Positions 52,855-64,000 of a DNA stretch of 64,000 nucleotides are shown piece by piece; the first letter of the stretch is position 1, and every line of letters starts with the position of its first letter. The stretch is from NCBI RefSeq assembly GCF_963675165.1, contig NC_087393.1:173501-237500 (forward strand), given 5' to 3'. Origin of the DNA: Halichondria panicea. Lineage: Eukaryota; Porifera; Demospongiae; Suberitida; Halichondriidae. The notes beneath the pieces were generated by a model that saw only the letters and a list, made by a program, of their open reading frames with translations, was not told the origin of the DNA and searched no databases. The position numbers and the translations under genes were made by a program.

Positions 52855-54085
52855 ATGTCCTTGAAGTATTCTCTTGTGGTGCTATTGCTGCTGCTGTTCT
52901 GCGGAGGGAGGTTAGTGTTGGAGCAGTTCTATGGAGACCAGGATTGTGAGATGACCTGGATGTACCAGTGGCCGCAATACCTGGTATATACTGTAGTAGT
53001 ATGGAGAGTCTGCATAATAAATAATTTATTTGTTAAGGCCTCTATGCCTATGGGTGGGTAGATTAATATCGACGACCCTAGACGTCTAGCCTGGCTTGCA
53101 TGCTGTAAAATGGGAAAACCCTAGCTGTACTTGTAAAATGGGAAACCCCGTACCCAATGTAGGCAGTACCCTTGGATGCTACAGTAGAGAACTCCTACCC
53201 TCAATATGGCCTCTTCCTCTATGCTGAAGGGTGAGTATTCATATCATTATTATTATTTAGTTAACGTCTCCGCTATACAGGGACAAGAGGGAGGATGCCA
53301 TTGATGTGCCTCAGGGCTCACTATCTGGTGTGCCAGTTCTCTTCATCCCCGGCAATGCTGGCAGTCACAGACAAGGCAAGTGAATGTGTGTGTAATGTAA
53401 TCAATGGTTCAGAGATTCTTTCGGCTGCCATAACTTGAATTCCGTGGATCCAATGTTAATTTTTTTATGATTTCCTGAAAGCTTAGAAAAAAATAGTTGA
53501 AATGGTGTCATCAAAAATCATATTTGAGAGATAAAAGTATTCGCCAATTTGGCGATACCATGGATTATAGCCCATGGTCCAAGGCCGAAAAATGACAAAT
53601 TAGGGCCGAAAGGAAATTTTGGATTGAAACACATCATTTGAAAGGTCTTGTTCTAAGCTTTCAGAAAATCATAAAATTTTTGACATTGGATCAACGGTAC
53701 TCAAGTTATGGCTGTTGAAAGATGTTCAACTACAACCCCCCCTCCCCGTTTAAGGAATCGTTGTATGAAATTACCCATCCGCCCACTCTCACAGCTCGCT
53801 CATCTGCTTCCATTGCTCTGAGGATGCATTCTGCTGAGTTTTCTGGTGCCCACTATTTTGACTTCTTCACTGTCAAGCTAAACGAGGCAAGCTTGTGTGT
53901 GCAAGTGTTGTAAGGTGTGGCTAACCTTTGACCTCTGTAGGAGCTGTCGGGACTGTTTGGTGGCGTACTACTTAGACAAACAGGTAAGAATAAAGAACGT
54001 ATAGCTTATAATTTTAGACATTGGTGATTTTTCTGAAATGGGCGTTATATAGGATTGTGCATTTTCACAATTAGCATTAATTTTC

Positions 54086-54135
<50 letters not shown>

Positions 54136-57100
54136 CGCACGCACGCACACGCACACACACACACACGTAGTTATAAGCCAGTGTATGATTGTGAGAGGGG
54201 ATTTAATGTTTCCCCCTTGTTCACAGAGTACGTATGTGTGTGCATACGTCACATCCTCTCTCTCTATTCTCATCTCTCCCAACCACCACGGTCTGTTGTC
54301 ATCATCGCGCACTCCATGGTAAGCCATTATTGTAACCCATCACCATGGTAACGGTAGACACCGGCAGGGAGGTGTAGTGGCTCGAGCATTATTCACATAC
54401 CATGGCTTCAATGCATCGACTGTACACACCATCATCGCCATGGCATCTCCGCTGAGTAGACCAGGTTCGTGTGTACTTTAAATAACTATTGATAATGTTT
54501 CATTAATTTATCCATTACAGTCATTAGTTTTGATTCTCTGCTACATGGTTTCTACGAGCGAGAGGGTGTGGTCAATATGAGTCATGTGACCCTCGTATCT
54601 ATAGCCGGGGGTAAGAGAGATGTGATGGTCCCCACGGCCATCACTCCACATCAAGGAGCCATCAACCTAGCAGTAAGTATGTATATACACGTTTAGAACA
54701 TTTTCACAAAATTTCAGCCAATTTGATAGCTATTTTTGAGAGCCCATAATTTGTGTTCAAATTGTCCGGTTTCAAAACTAATTGATGCATTCAATAGCTC
54801 TCAGAATTACCTTTCCAATGATGTGCGACTCTTACTCCTCCCCTATACAGTCCCCAGCTGTTCCGAGGAACTGGGTGTCTAGTGATCATCGTGCCATCGT
54901 GTGGTGAGTGTTACCCTGTCATGAACCATCGTTCAGAGCACCCCCCTCTGTAGGTGTCGTAGGTTACAGCTGGCTCTGATACGCGGACTCTTCCTATTAC
55001 AAGATGGCCGGGAGCTGACTCGAGATAAGACTAGGAGAGACCTCACACTGACACACCTCCTATTACGAGGGACGGAAATCCCCTTACCTACAACAAAACC
55101 TGCTGCAGTACTTCAGTTTAAGTCATCACAAGTTGTCATGGTGAATGCTACTGATGGATGGTCCAGTCTCAGAGGGGGGGTGGGGGCTGGGAAGTACGTG
55201 GGCGTACAGCTGAGTGGCCACGCTCCTATACATGTCATATCTAATACAGTAAGTTGATTGGTTAGCCTAATAATTATAGTGTATAGTAGGTATTTTTTTA
55301 TTTTTTTAACAGTATTTACAATTGTATATACTCACTCGTGATGATAGGGCTTCCCTCTGCATAGGGTCAAAGGTCGTGGGTGTTCCTCTGTGATCAAACC
55401 TCAAACTGGTAAGTTAATTAGTTCACAATTACCTGACACTTTAGTGTTGCTCTCTGTAGCTCCGATGTGTCCTCTAGAGCTTCTTTATTGCCTCCAAAAC
55501 TGGGTGTGGTCAAGGCTGTATCATTGTTGCCGGGTGACTGGGAGGGAAAGTCCCTACTTGTTATTGCTCAGCCCACTAAACTACACCCAAAATCAGTTAA
55601 AAAGGTTCGATTTTTATAACCGTATGATCTCTATTAACTGCTTATACAGGGATTCTTGTCAGTACATCAATGCATTGGAGATGATCAATTACCACTCTCT
55701 CTATGGGGTAAGATGTTGATTAGAACACGCCCCCACAGGCACAAGCCTCACACGCCCCCACTCTCACAATTCACATGCCCCCACAGGCACAAGCCTCACA
55801 TCAGCACAGCCTCACATGCCCCCACCCTCACAATTCACACACTCCACAGGCACAAGCCTCACAATAGCACAGCCTCACTGCTCGTTGATGAACTTCTCTC
55901 TCCCAGGACTACAAGAGGTAAAGGTTTTCCTGACTACTAGAAGTGATCTGGTTTGCCCGCAGCCATAAGAGTTGGTATAATAATTGTAAGGGAAATCCCA
56001 TACTCCATGTGGTAGCGACATTGAAGGTAGTGAAGTCAAAAGTCCCTAGGCTTCCAAGAGAATCGTTTGTACATGTAGCTACTAGAGTTAGCTCTGTAAC
56101 TAGAGTTGGCTCTGTAACTAGAGTTCTGATGCACCAAATTCAATGATTTTCTGAAAGCTTAGAAGGAGCTCCTTCAGATGGTATGCTCAAATCCCAAATT
56201 TGGAACGGGCCATAATTTCCCATTTTACCGTGTATAGCTAGCCCATGGTATTTTGTCAACAACAGGCCAAAAGTTCATTTTAACACATCATCCGAAAGGC
56301 CTCTCAAAGCTTTCAGAAAATCAGAAAATTAGCTGCACAGTTGCACCTCTATAAAGCATGATTGTATAGTTCAATAAGTTCGTTTTTCCTGCAGGTTTGG
56401 GAGAGCTACACAGCTGTCATCAGTAGTAGTTGTGGGGAGGTTGTAGCTACACTCTCCACACCGTGGTACGCCCACACACCCATCACACAATCACATCCCT
56501 CACACCCTCACAACCTCAGCGTATCACTCAGTCTACTGGTGAGTGTGTTGGACAACTACCTCTAGCTACATGTACGTTAAAACTATGGGGGAATGCCTCT
56601 TCAGGTACCCACTCCGAGCAGCCACACCCCCCATCTCCTTATATGGAGCCCTCCAGACTGCCCCCTCACCATCCGAGTGACCTCTGATCTCTTGGAGTCT
56701 CTTGACAAGCTCTCCGTCCTCTACACCCCCCTATTGTTGCCGTGGGTTACAGCCGTGTGCATTGCTGGATCTGGGTGGAGCCTTGGTATCGAGCTACTGG
56801 CCGTTACCACTCTATACGGACTCACCAGGTGTGTGGGCGTGTGTGTGTGTGATGTGTGAGGGTACAATTATATAATCAGGGAAATTAGAGGATTTCAGAA
56901 GGAATTTTTAATTCAAACATAATAAAAATTATATCAACATTGCCCTCCCTCCCCTAAAATCTAAAATAAACTCTGAATAGTGTTTGACAGATATTCCGTC
57001 CTCACAGTAATGGTTGGATCCCGTACACTGACTGGCAGCTGCTCTCCGCCTCTCGTCTCTGGGGGGCGTGGACCCCTCTCCTTGTCCACCTAATAGCCCG

Positions 57101-59186
57101 TGCTATCGCTAGTCTGCTAACTCACATGACTCGACTGATTGCAGCCTTACTGCATAAGATATGCTGTGGACGAGAGACGTACATCATGTGGGTGTGGCTT
57201 GTGATGGGTGTGCCTGGTGTGATGGTGTGCAGTGGTGTGGGCGGAGTGTGTCTACTAGTTGGCTGGCTCTTTAAGGTACATGTACTTATAGCAAAATCAA
57301 CTTTTTGATATTTTTACCACAGGCCTCTCAGAAGTGGTTTAGTGGTTTATTATATTTATGATCTTTACCACATGCAGGCCTCTGCTGACGGGCAGGTGGG
57401 ACTTTTGCCAGTGATTGTGTGTGTGGAGGTACTGACTGTGCCAGCCTTAGGATCGTGGGTCAAGGGACTCAGGTGTAGTTTAGCTTGTCATGTATGACAA
57501 TGTACCGTATTGCTAGAGCATCAAACATATGCGCAAAAATCTAAAATTAATCCTTGCCAGAACGTAATAGTTAGCTCACTAAAGGGTCAATTTATGATTT
57601 GGCTCATTCGCAAAGATTTTTCATCTACAAAATATTCTAGTAAACGGTAGTACACACATGTACTGTTTAGAAGCGCATGTCCAGGACTTCCTTCATACAT
57701 AGTTATCATTCTAAGCCTCATGCCTGTGTATTGACTTGTACACACTGTTATAATCATGCCCAAATGCTACCTACTGTTGTGGGTAGACCTGGTTCATGTG
57801 TCCTTGGTAATGATGTCATTGCTCCTCTATTCAGTGCACAGTCCCAACTGTACCCTGACCCACACTTGGCTGGAATGTTAGCAACAGTTTGTGTTGCCCT
57901 GGCTACCGCTTGGCAGGGGGCTCCTCTACACAAGGACAGGTGAATCTGATGTGTGGGGATACCTGTGTGTTGTGTGAGGGTACCTGTGTGATGTGTGGGG
58001 ATGCCTGTGTGTGATGCCTGTGTGATGTGTGGGGGTGCCTGTGTGTTGTGTGAGGGTATCTGTGTGTTGTGTGAGGGTATCTGTGTGTTGTGTGAGGATA
58101 CCTGTGTGATGTGTGGGGGTACCTGTGTGTTGTGTGAGGGTACCTGTGTGATGTGTAGGGGTGGTACCTGTGTGTTGTGTGAGGGTACCTGTGTGATGTG
58201 TAGGGGTGGTACCTGTGTGATGTGTGGGGGTGCCTGTGTGATGTGTGAGGGTATCTGTGTGATGTGTGGGGGTATCTGTGTGTTGTGTGGGGGTACCTGT
58301 GTGTTGTGTGATGCCTGTGTGATGTGTGGGGGTACCTGTGTGTTGTGTGATATGTGTGATGCCTGTGTGATGTGTGGGGGTACCTGTGTGTTGTGTGATG
58401 TGTGGGGGTACCTGTCTGGTTGTGGTCATTCCCATAATGATATACTGAGAATAAATTAATGTTTAATAAGAGCACGTGACCTCTGTGCTAGGATACTGCA
58501 AGACAGGTTTGGGTAACTAACTGCCTCCTAAACTCTTGCTAGTTTATTACCCAAACAAGTAGACTGTGAACTCTTCACATTTTGTCCTTTGATTAAGGAG
58601 TTACAGTTACAATACAGTATAGAGTTTCCTAGGTGGAAGTGAGTAAAGGCCTGTGTATACACTGTGTCTGTAGGCATGATATGATACAATATAGTGTATG
58701 TATTTCCAGTGGCTCTGTTGTTGGTGGTGGGAAGTAAACATTGTGTTCAAAGCTCTCCTTGGCACCATAATTACTCAGTGTCCATTTGATCAATAGTCAT
58801 TTCTTTGAACTTTGTGATTCACATATGATAAGGCTTCCATGAAATGTTTGCTTTGATTGCCCATTAACTACCTAATTCTAGAGCAATTTTATCCCAACTT
58901 TGAAGCTGTTTTTTGATGTGGATTATTTGTTTGCACTATTTGAAGCTAATGTATCCACACACCCACACAACACACATACACACACCTCCCCCTCACACAC
59001 ACACACACACACACACACACCTCCCCCTCACACACACACACACACACACACAGACACACTGGATACTGGGAGGCCTTGCTGGCTATGATGCTCCTATGTT
59101 ACTGTACAGTCCATGTCTACAGAATCACTGGATTTGTATTAGCCTATATGACACTCAGACTGGTTGAACTAGTAGTAGCCAGCTAG
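52855..59186 (+). CDS. PGAP1: PGAP1, GPI inositol-deacylase
   Basis: An ER membrane lipase that removes the acyl chain from GPI inositol. Twenty exons: 52855-52983, 53163-53230, 53281-53375, 53795-53886, 53941-53983, 54227-54318, 54368-54464, 54521-54672, 54851-54903, 54954-55248, 55348-about 55412, 55460-55604, 55650-55707, 55907-55917, 56395-56538, 56605-56828, 57008-57275, 57378-57472, 57835-57939 and 59054-59186; about 787 residues (human 922). It shows an N-terminal signal anchor, GVPVLFIPGNAGSHRQ, the nucleophile in VVIIAHSMGGVVARA (split by an intron after HSM), catalytic Asp in AGGKRDVMVP, His in SSDHRAIVWC, and C-terminal membrane segments ending VHVYRITGFVLAYMTLRLVE, like human AHLYRLPCFVF. 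Two introns have GC donors. The donor near 55408/55412 is ambiguous: GTAAGT at 55409 breaks the phase, GTTAAT at 55413 keeps it. The 11-nt exon is inferred from phase. Confidence 0.9.
53400..53735. mobile_element. Near-palindromic repeat element, full copy
   Basis: Ends GCCATAACTTGAATTCCG and GGATCAACGGTACTCAAGTT, centre TAGCCCATGGTCCAAGGCCG. Much of it is nearly identical to the copy at 32,970-33,290. It lies in a PGAP1 intron. Confidence 0.75.
54690..54832. repeat. Interspersed repeat family 2, longer copy
   Basis: ATAGCTATTTTTGAGAGCCC, TTCAAAACTAATTGATGCAT and AATTACCTTTCCAATGATG. Same orientation and order as 34250-34405. It lies in a PGAP1 intron just before an acceptor. Confidence 0.6.
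56128..56340. mobile_element. Near-palindromic repeat element, shortened copy
   Basis: CAATGATTTTCTGAAAGCTT on the left, a centre with AGCCCATGGTATTTTG, and CAAAGCTTTCAGAAAATCAG on the right; the outer ends are worn. It lies in a PGAP1 intron. Confidence 0.6.
57940..58420. repeat. Minisatellite (TGTGTGATGTGTGGGGGTACC)n-like, in the last PGAP1 intron
   Basis: About 20 irregular units of 18-30 bases built from GTGTGTTGTGTGAGGGTACC and GTGATGTGTGGGGGTGCCT. It starts immediately after the 5' splice site of exon 57835-57939 (GTGAATCTGATGTGTGGGG). Cys- or His-rich frames on either strand are artefacts. Confidence 0.9.
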
Positions 59187-59450
59187 CCTATATGACACTC
59201 AGACTGGTTGAACTAGTAGTAGCCAGCTAGCCTATATGACACTCAGACTGGTTGAACTAGTAGTAGCCAGCTAGCCTATATGACACTCAGACTGGTTGAA
59301 CTAGTAGTAGCCAGCTAGCCTATATGACACTCAGACTGGTTGAACTAGTAGTAGCCAGCTAGCCTTATGATGACACTCAGACTGGTTGAACTAGTAGTAG
59401 CCAGCTAGCCTTATGATGACACTCAGACTGGTTGTAGCCAGCTAGCTCAC
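59138..59450. repeat. 44-base tandem repeat starting inside the last PGAP1 exon
   Basis: About seven units beginning GCCTATATGACACTCAGACT and ending AGTAGTAGCCAGCTA. The first unit is the last coding sequence of PGAP1 including its TAG; later units lie in the 3' UTR or downstream. The last two units carry GCCTTATGATGAC instead of GCCTATATGAC, and the final one is truncated. Confidence 0.92.
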
Positions 59451-59701
59451 ATCTGACATAATCATAGCAGCCTACTATACACCAGACTCTAGTATAATTA
59501 CTATAGATTCATTTCATTTTCTGTTAAAATGTTGTATAATAATAATATATTATTGAGTCAAATTGATTGAGCAAGATATGTTTTAAAGGTGCTTGTGTGT
59601 GAGGAGAAGTGACTGAAGCAAGCAATGAGAGCAGAGGTTATAATTATTATACATTCTGAACTGTACAAAGAAGAAAAAAAAAGAGTATAGAGATCGATGT
59701 C
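59451..59701. other. Convergent gap, PGAP1 / Axin
   Basis: About 250 AT-rich bases after the 44-base repeat. It includes ATAATAATAATATATTATTG near 59538 and no evident gene. Both 3' ends and their poly(A) signals must lie between 59187 and 59701. Confidence 0.4.
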
Positions 59702-62131
59702 TCAGTCTATTCTCTCCACGCGTCCGATGACCTTCCCCTGAAACAATGGCAGTGGTAGGGCATCTTGTGAGCATTCTTCCAAGAACTCCCCCACATCTTC
59801 CAAATAGCTTTTAAAGAAATATCTGCATAGGGGATCAAAGAGAGCTCATAAAGTGCATGTCTAGCAGCTATGAAATAGCATCCTGGTCAAGTTACAAAAC
59901 AGAATGCCCCAATAGTTAAGAGTAAGATAAGGAAGACCCACTTCAAAGGCACCTATAGACTACAGTGGTGTAGTTATCAGCTATCAAGTGACACCATCAC
60001 AGCACACACCACAGGAAAGGGTGGACAATTGATCACCAAATAACATAACACAGAACACAATTTCAAGCTATCCACACCTTACTATAATACTAGCTAAAAA
60101 ATAAACACCTAACTACCTCATATTAACAAAAAGATGCCATAGACTTTAGGGAACCAAACACACTAGCTGCTTCACCACTGACACACAACACACACACACA
60201 CACACCTGAAGTTTCCTGGTCTCTTTAAGACCTTCTCCTTGAAGTCTGCCAGAGTGATGTTTGTGCCAGGCACTCGCATTGCAAATGGTGTTGGGATCTG
60301 GTCCAAGTGGTAGACAACCAGCGTTTGTCCTTTGGGTGGGGCCACTACAGAGTTAGGGGGAGGGGCAACGTGATGGTGTTCCACAATTGGAGAGGGGGCC
60401 ATCTGTGACGCATGTTGCTGTCTGCTGGAGCGTCTCGGAGCTGTCAGTTGTCGTCTGTGATACCTGTGAGTGTGTGTGTGGAGTGTGGAGTGTGAGAGTG
60501 TGTGGAGTGTGATGAGTGTGTAGCTATCAACAAATCTAGTGGAGAGTTAATTATTGGTAACCTAAGTAGCCAATTGGTCTACACACAAAACCACTAGCAT
60601 TGGCTGGGTGTCTTGGCATGCTGTTAGTGTACACAACTTGTTGTGGCTTAGAGAATGGGATGAGTTTAGTTAGACTAGCAGCCTCTGCATATCAAAGAAT
60701 ATAACATACCTCAAATGGTTGGATTCATCATTATCTGAGTAGGTGGGTCTGTGAGAAGAGCGACGAGGAATAAATAAATCTGAAGCACTTGAATGGCTAG
60801 TCATCGTGAAGCAAGATGAGCTGTCATCGCTTGAATATGCCTCAGGGAAGTTGCCGTACGGTCTTCCTTTAGCGTGTCTGTCTGCTGGTGGGTGAGATCG
60901 TATACTGGGTACTAGTGGATTGAGGGACTCGGGGTGTGGGGAGGCGTGCATTAAAGTCATAGCAGCTGCTCGTGCATCTCGCTCCCTCTCAGAGGTGCGG
61001 TCGCGTAAACTGTCCATTTGGTAGACATACTGGGTGAGTCGATCATGTTTGGGAGTCACAAGACCACTGGTTGCCATAGTATCGCCAACGCCAGAATCAG
61101 AGGTGGTAGATAGCACTGAGCTGGCACCAGATGTCCGACTGAAACTAGCCTCGACCTGAAATCATATGACAGAAACAGGTATGACAGGAATGGCATTCTT
61201 GAACTATAGCTGTACACACACGTATGCTAAGGTTTTAATTAACACAATATAACATATTGCAGTTTTCACAGCACATACCTTGTTGGTGATCTCCATATCT
61301 TTTAGTGCTGCCTGGACTTCACACAGCGCTAAGTTGTTGATATGAAGAAGGTCTTTGGGAGGGGATACCGGCTTGGGGAATTGAAGTTGAAGTTGATTGG
61401 CTGGTTCACGATCTCCATTGACAACAGTGTCATATTGCAGATATTTGATGGTCTCTGGAAGGTCATACCACTCGAGCGCCTGCACAGAACAATGGGAAAC
61501 AGGTCATGAGTGCTACTAAAGCTACAAAGCGTAGACAGTTAGGTGCCAAGTAGAGGTGGTCTGAAAGAGATCAAAGAGTTTGCTATTCTCAAAGGATGTG
61601 TGGGGGTGGTGGCAACAGAGCTTCAAAGGGACGCAGTTTGATAACACATGTTTCAAACACCATACTACTACAATCACAGTGCATACCATTATATCATCGT
61701 AGTTCATTTTCTGTTGCCTTGCTCTGTCTCTCACACGCTGGGTCATGCCGTCTCTGTCCATGATGACAGCCCGCAGTCTGTCTACCACAAGGGCTGCAAA
61801 TTTCTCATCAGTAACAGGCTTGTCTTTAGTTACATAGGTCGAGCTGTGGGGACCTCTCCGGTGGCTACGAGGCTGTGTGTGTGTGTGTTGTGTGTGTGTT
61901 GTAAAGCGTCTGCAAATGAATTCTGTGCATAGTTGACTCAAAATACAGTCTAACTTAATGACATTCACATGAGACTGTGGATAGCAATATGGAAGCATAG
62001 CAGAGGAGACAACGTTTACATGGAAGTTAATGTTATTACCTTGTGGTCTTCACAGTCTGAGATAGCATTCCTGGAGGTTGGAAATGGTCTGGATAACTGC
62101 TGCATCACATAACTTCTTGGTCCCAGGTCAC

Positions 62132-62200
<69 letters not shown>

Positions 62201-63139
62201 GTAAGGTGTTTGTGTGCGATGCTATATGATATTGGTATGTTCTATGATATTGGTATGTTGTGTAAGCGTGTGAAAACCCTTACATACCAGACATCAGAGA
62301 AATTACAGAGGAATGAATAATAATTATTAAGGAACTTACTCTGTTGAGAAGCTTGACAAAGAGGCAGAGTCCTCTGACCCTGAGTGCTGTAGAGACCCCC
62401 CTCCACACACGTTCAGCGTAGGGTTGGCCATGCTAGGTGTAAACACTGATGACGCCAGGGAGATGTTATCAGCAAGGCTGGCGTAACTTGGACAATCCGC
62501 AAACACACCAGAGACGAGAAACTGACGCAGTTCATTCTTGTTCATCACTCCCCATATCTCCTTCTGTGCTTGCATGAATAGATCAGGAGTAACTCTCTTT
62601 GATTCCAGCCCCATCTTTATGTTTCGTCTTGTAAAATCCTGCAGTGTGACTCTCTGTGTAGCTGAGCTCTTGATAAACTTGACATAGATGGCTTTAGCCA
62701 CATCATAGAGGTACTGCTGTCCTTCTGAGGGTACCCTCTTATAGTGTTCGCAGGCTAACCAAAAGTTGAGGTTACGAGTAGTGCACTGATCTTTGAGAAA
62801 TCGCATAAACAGGCCGAAGAGACGGTTGTCTTGTATCACAGTGTCCAATGTAACAGGCTTCCTTATTTTCTGTATGCTGTCAGCATAGCTGTCCGACACG
62901 GCAGAAGGTGCATTGCTTGGAACTGGCGAGGGAGAGTAGATACGAGCCATTCTTTCCCGAGTCAGCTCGCTACCTCCTTCTTGCTCTTCCTCCAACAGAG
63001 TACCAGTTGCTTCCTCACTTCTCTCTGCTTCGACAAAGGTCTCTGTAGCTTCGACTTCTTCATTTTCTGAGTCACTGCCACCTAAGTTCTGGATAGCAAA
63101 CTCCAACGCCATATCAGGATCACAGTCAATTGGGTCCAT
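59702..63139 (-). CDS. AXIN: Axin, scaffold of the beta-catenin destruction complex
   Basis: Seven exons join in phase to 701 residues (human AXIN1 862): 62340-63139, 62040-62133, 61687-61872, 61279-61479, 60710-61155, 60206-60463 and 59702-59822. The ATG at 63139 sits in GCCATGG. Order: an acidic N-terminus; an RGS domain (about residues 90-230; LFGLFMRFLKDQCTTRNLNF, LNFWLACEHYKRV, ELRQFLVSGVF) that would bind APC; a helix like the block after the human GSK3 site (KFAALVVDRLRAVIMDRDG); a serine-rich middle part; and a C-terminal DIX domain (QTLVVYHLDQIPTPFAMRVP, TLADFKEKVLKRPG, GKVIGRVERID) for polymerisation with Dishevelled. I see no tankyrase-type RxxPDG motif in the first 80 residues and no clear match to the human beta-catenin-binding helix. 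Confidence 0.93.
62136..62196. repeat. (TG)n microsatellite forming the acceptor of Axin exon 2
   Basis: About 30 TG units on the plus strand, a pure (CA)n tract on the coding strand that ends directly in CAG at the 3' splice site of exon 62040-62133. Confidence 0.9.
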
Positions 63140-63911
63140 GGCTAGCTCTTCTGTTAGTTTTGATTCTTGAGACACACAATGGAGACTAGCTCTACGCTAA
63201 GTACTAAACTTCAGACTTGGCTCAACTAAGCAGTTATGAGCGTTTGCACTGTATAATATTCAATGAGGGAAATTTCACTTTGAGTAGAGAAGCCCCTAGT
63301 TAATTAATGAGCTGCGGTCAGTGTGGGAAACATCAAAGGAAGCCAACTTGTAATTAATGCCTTTGAGCAATGTTCAGAGTTGACAATATAGAGCCCACAC
63401 TATTTATATGCATGAGAATTTACAGTTAGTGGTATGCACACTTATTCAAGCATTCCCAACCACTGCACATGTGGCCACTCAATAGTCTAGCATCAAACAG
63501 ATTTGGTGCAAACACACTCCCAATTATTAGCCAACTGTGAGGTATCACTTTATGTGAAGTAAAGCCATATCCTACACCTGTTAATGGGCCACAAAGAAGG
63601 CAAAAGGTAGCTGTTAATTCTGTTAGCTTTAACTCATGCAAATACCAATGCTAATACAGCAAGCTTGTTTACAGTACCTAGTACAGTATGAAAACTTCAA
63701 AGACAATCTGGCTTATTCACAGACAAGCACCATTGATGTGCACATGTTCAACAATCATAATGAATACAGAAATGTTGGGGAGGTTTAACCACAAATATGA
63801 TTAAAGAGTGTCTTATAATTATATTAAGTATAGAAAATGCATTGATATACAGAGAAAAATTAATATCTGTGTTCAGTTTCTGAAAAAAACAACGACAAGT
63901 TCGAAAATTGT
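63140..63911. other. Axin upstream / intergenic region
   Basis: About 770 bases holding the Axin 5' UTR and promoter and the 3' end of the next minus-strand gene. It is AT-rich. TAATTAATTAATGAGC near 63299 and TATTTATATGCATG near 63402 are the only notable AT motifs. No supported open frame. Confidence 0.4.
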
Positions 63912-64000
63912 TCAATGCCTGTGAGCTTGCTTGCACTTCTCCAGTTCTATGGACAGCTCCCTGACCTTCTGGGTCCAGTAGCCACTGCTCTGTTGCAGCT
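63912..64000 (-). CDS. C-terminal end of an unknown coiled-coil-like protein (partial)
   Basis: On the minus strand a frame enters from the right edge and reads QQSSGYWTQKVRELSIELEK, then CKQAHRH and a stop at 63912. The heptad-like spacing of hydrophobic residues and high charge suggest a coiled coil. With only 28 codons and no upstream context, this could be a real last exon or chance. Confidence 0.35.
   Translation of the reverse strand, partial: LQQSSGYWTQKVRELSIELEKCKQAHRH

Noticed and set aside
57903-58475. His/Thr-rich frames of 170-190 residues on the minus strand and a Cys-rich one on the plus strand
   Set aside because: They follow the PGAP1 intron minisatellite exactly, have no conserved domain, and overlap a phase-checked splice donor.
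58480-58740. Additional PGAP1 exons after 57939 (GATACTGCAAGACAG, or TGGCTCTGTTG ending in TAA)
   Set aside because: The exon at 59054 continues the phase directly and matches the conserved C-terminal membrane segment, so the extra exons are not needed.
62336-63175. Axin start 12 codons upstream of 63139
   Set aside because: That first codon is GTG, while ATG at 63139 has a strong GCCATGG context.

Overview
The window is animal nuclear DNA, most likely from a demosponge. It carries Axin with its RGS and DIX domains, a SKAP-type signalling adaptor, synaptojanin and ZZEF1, all of which point to a metazoan. Most genes are cut into many small exons by short introns (mostly 50-400 bases). Genes sit a few hundred bases apart, and the non-coding DNA is full of (CA)n/(TG)n tracts, AGCT runs, TACATGTA-like palindromes and minisatellites. 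The species cannot be named from the sequence alone; the sponge call is inference.

Layout, left to right: a tepsin gene (minus strand, cut by the left edge); a 432-residue leucine-rich repeat protein (plus); the very large ZZEF1 gene (minus, about 20 kb, dozens of exons); two intronless genes, a class I methyltransferase and an indoleamine 2,3-dioxygenase (plus); synaptojanin (plus, 18 exons, 1,262 residues); HRS/HGS (minus, 12 exons, 874 residues); an intronless lysosomal-type sulfatase resembling N-acetylglucosamine-6-sulfatase (plus); a SKAP-like adaptor with three PH-like regions and an SH3 domain (plus, 5 exons, 985 residues); NOL10 (minus, 17 exons, 660 residues); intronless ROMO1 (plus); PGAP1 (plus, 20 exons, about 787 residues); Axin (minus, 7 exons, 701 residues); and the C-terminal tail of one more minus-strand reading frame at the right edge. 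For tepsin, the LRR gene, synaptojanin, HRS, the adaptor, NOL10, PGAP1 and Axin I joined exons by hand and checked that the phases add up. One PGAP1 donor remains ambiguous. ZZEF1 was read exon by exon at the protein level without fixing every boundary.

The genes are mostly arranged in divergent pairs with short shared upstream regions (tepsin/LRR 201 b, ZZEF1/methyltransferase 491 b, HRS/sulfatase 268 b, NOL10/ROMO1 135 b) and convergent pairs with short gaps. Three neighbours act on clathrin or endosomal membranes (tepsin with AP-4, synaptojanin on phosphoinositides at clathrin-coated vesicles, HRS in ESCRT-0), but nothing shows that this clustering is functional.

The most unusual signals are structural. 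Many 3' splice sites are (CA)n tracts ending in AG. Several minisatellites start within a few bases of a 5' splice site. A near-palindromic element of about 330 bases recurs ten or more times in introns. The PGAP1 stop codon lies inside the first unit of a 44-base tandem repeat. The terminal microexon of ZZEF1 is tandemly duplicated in a phase-compatible way.
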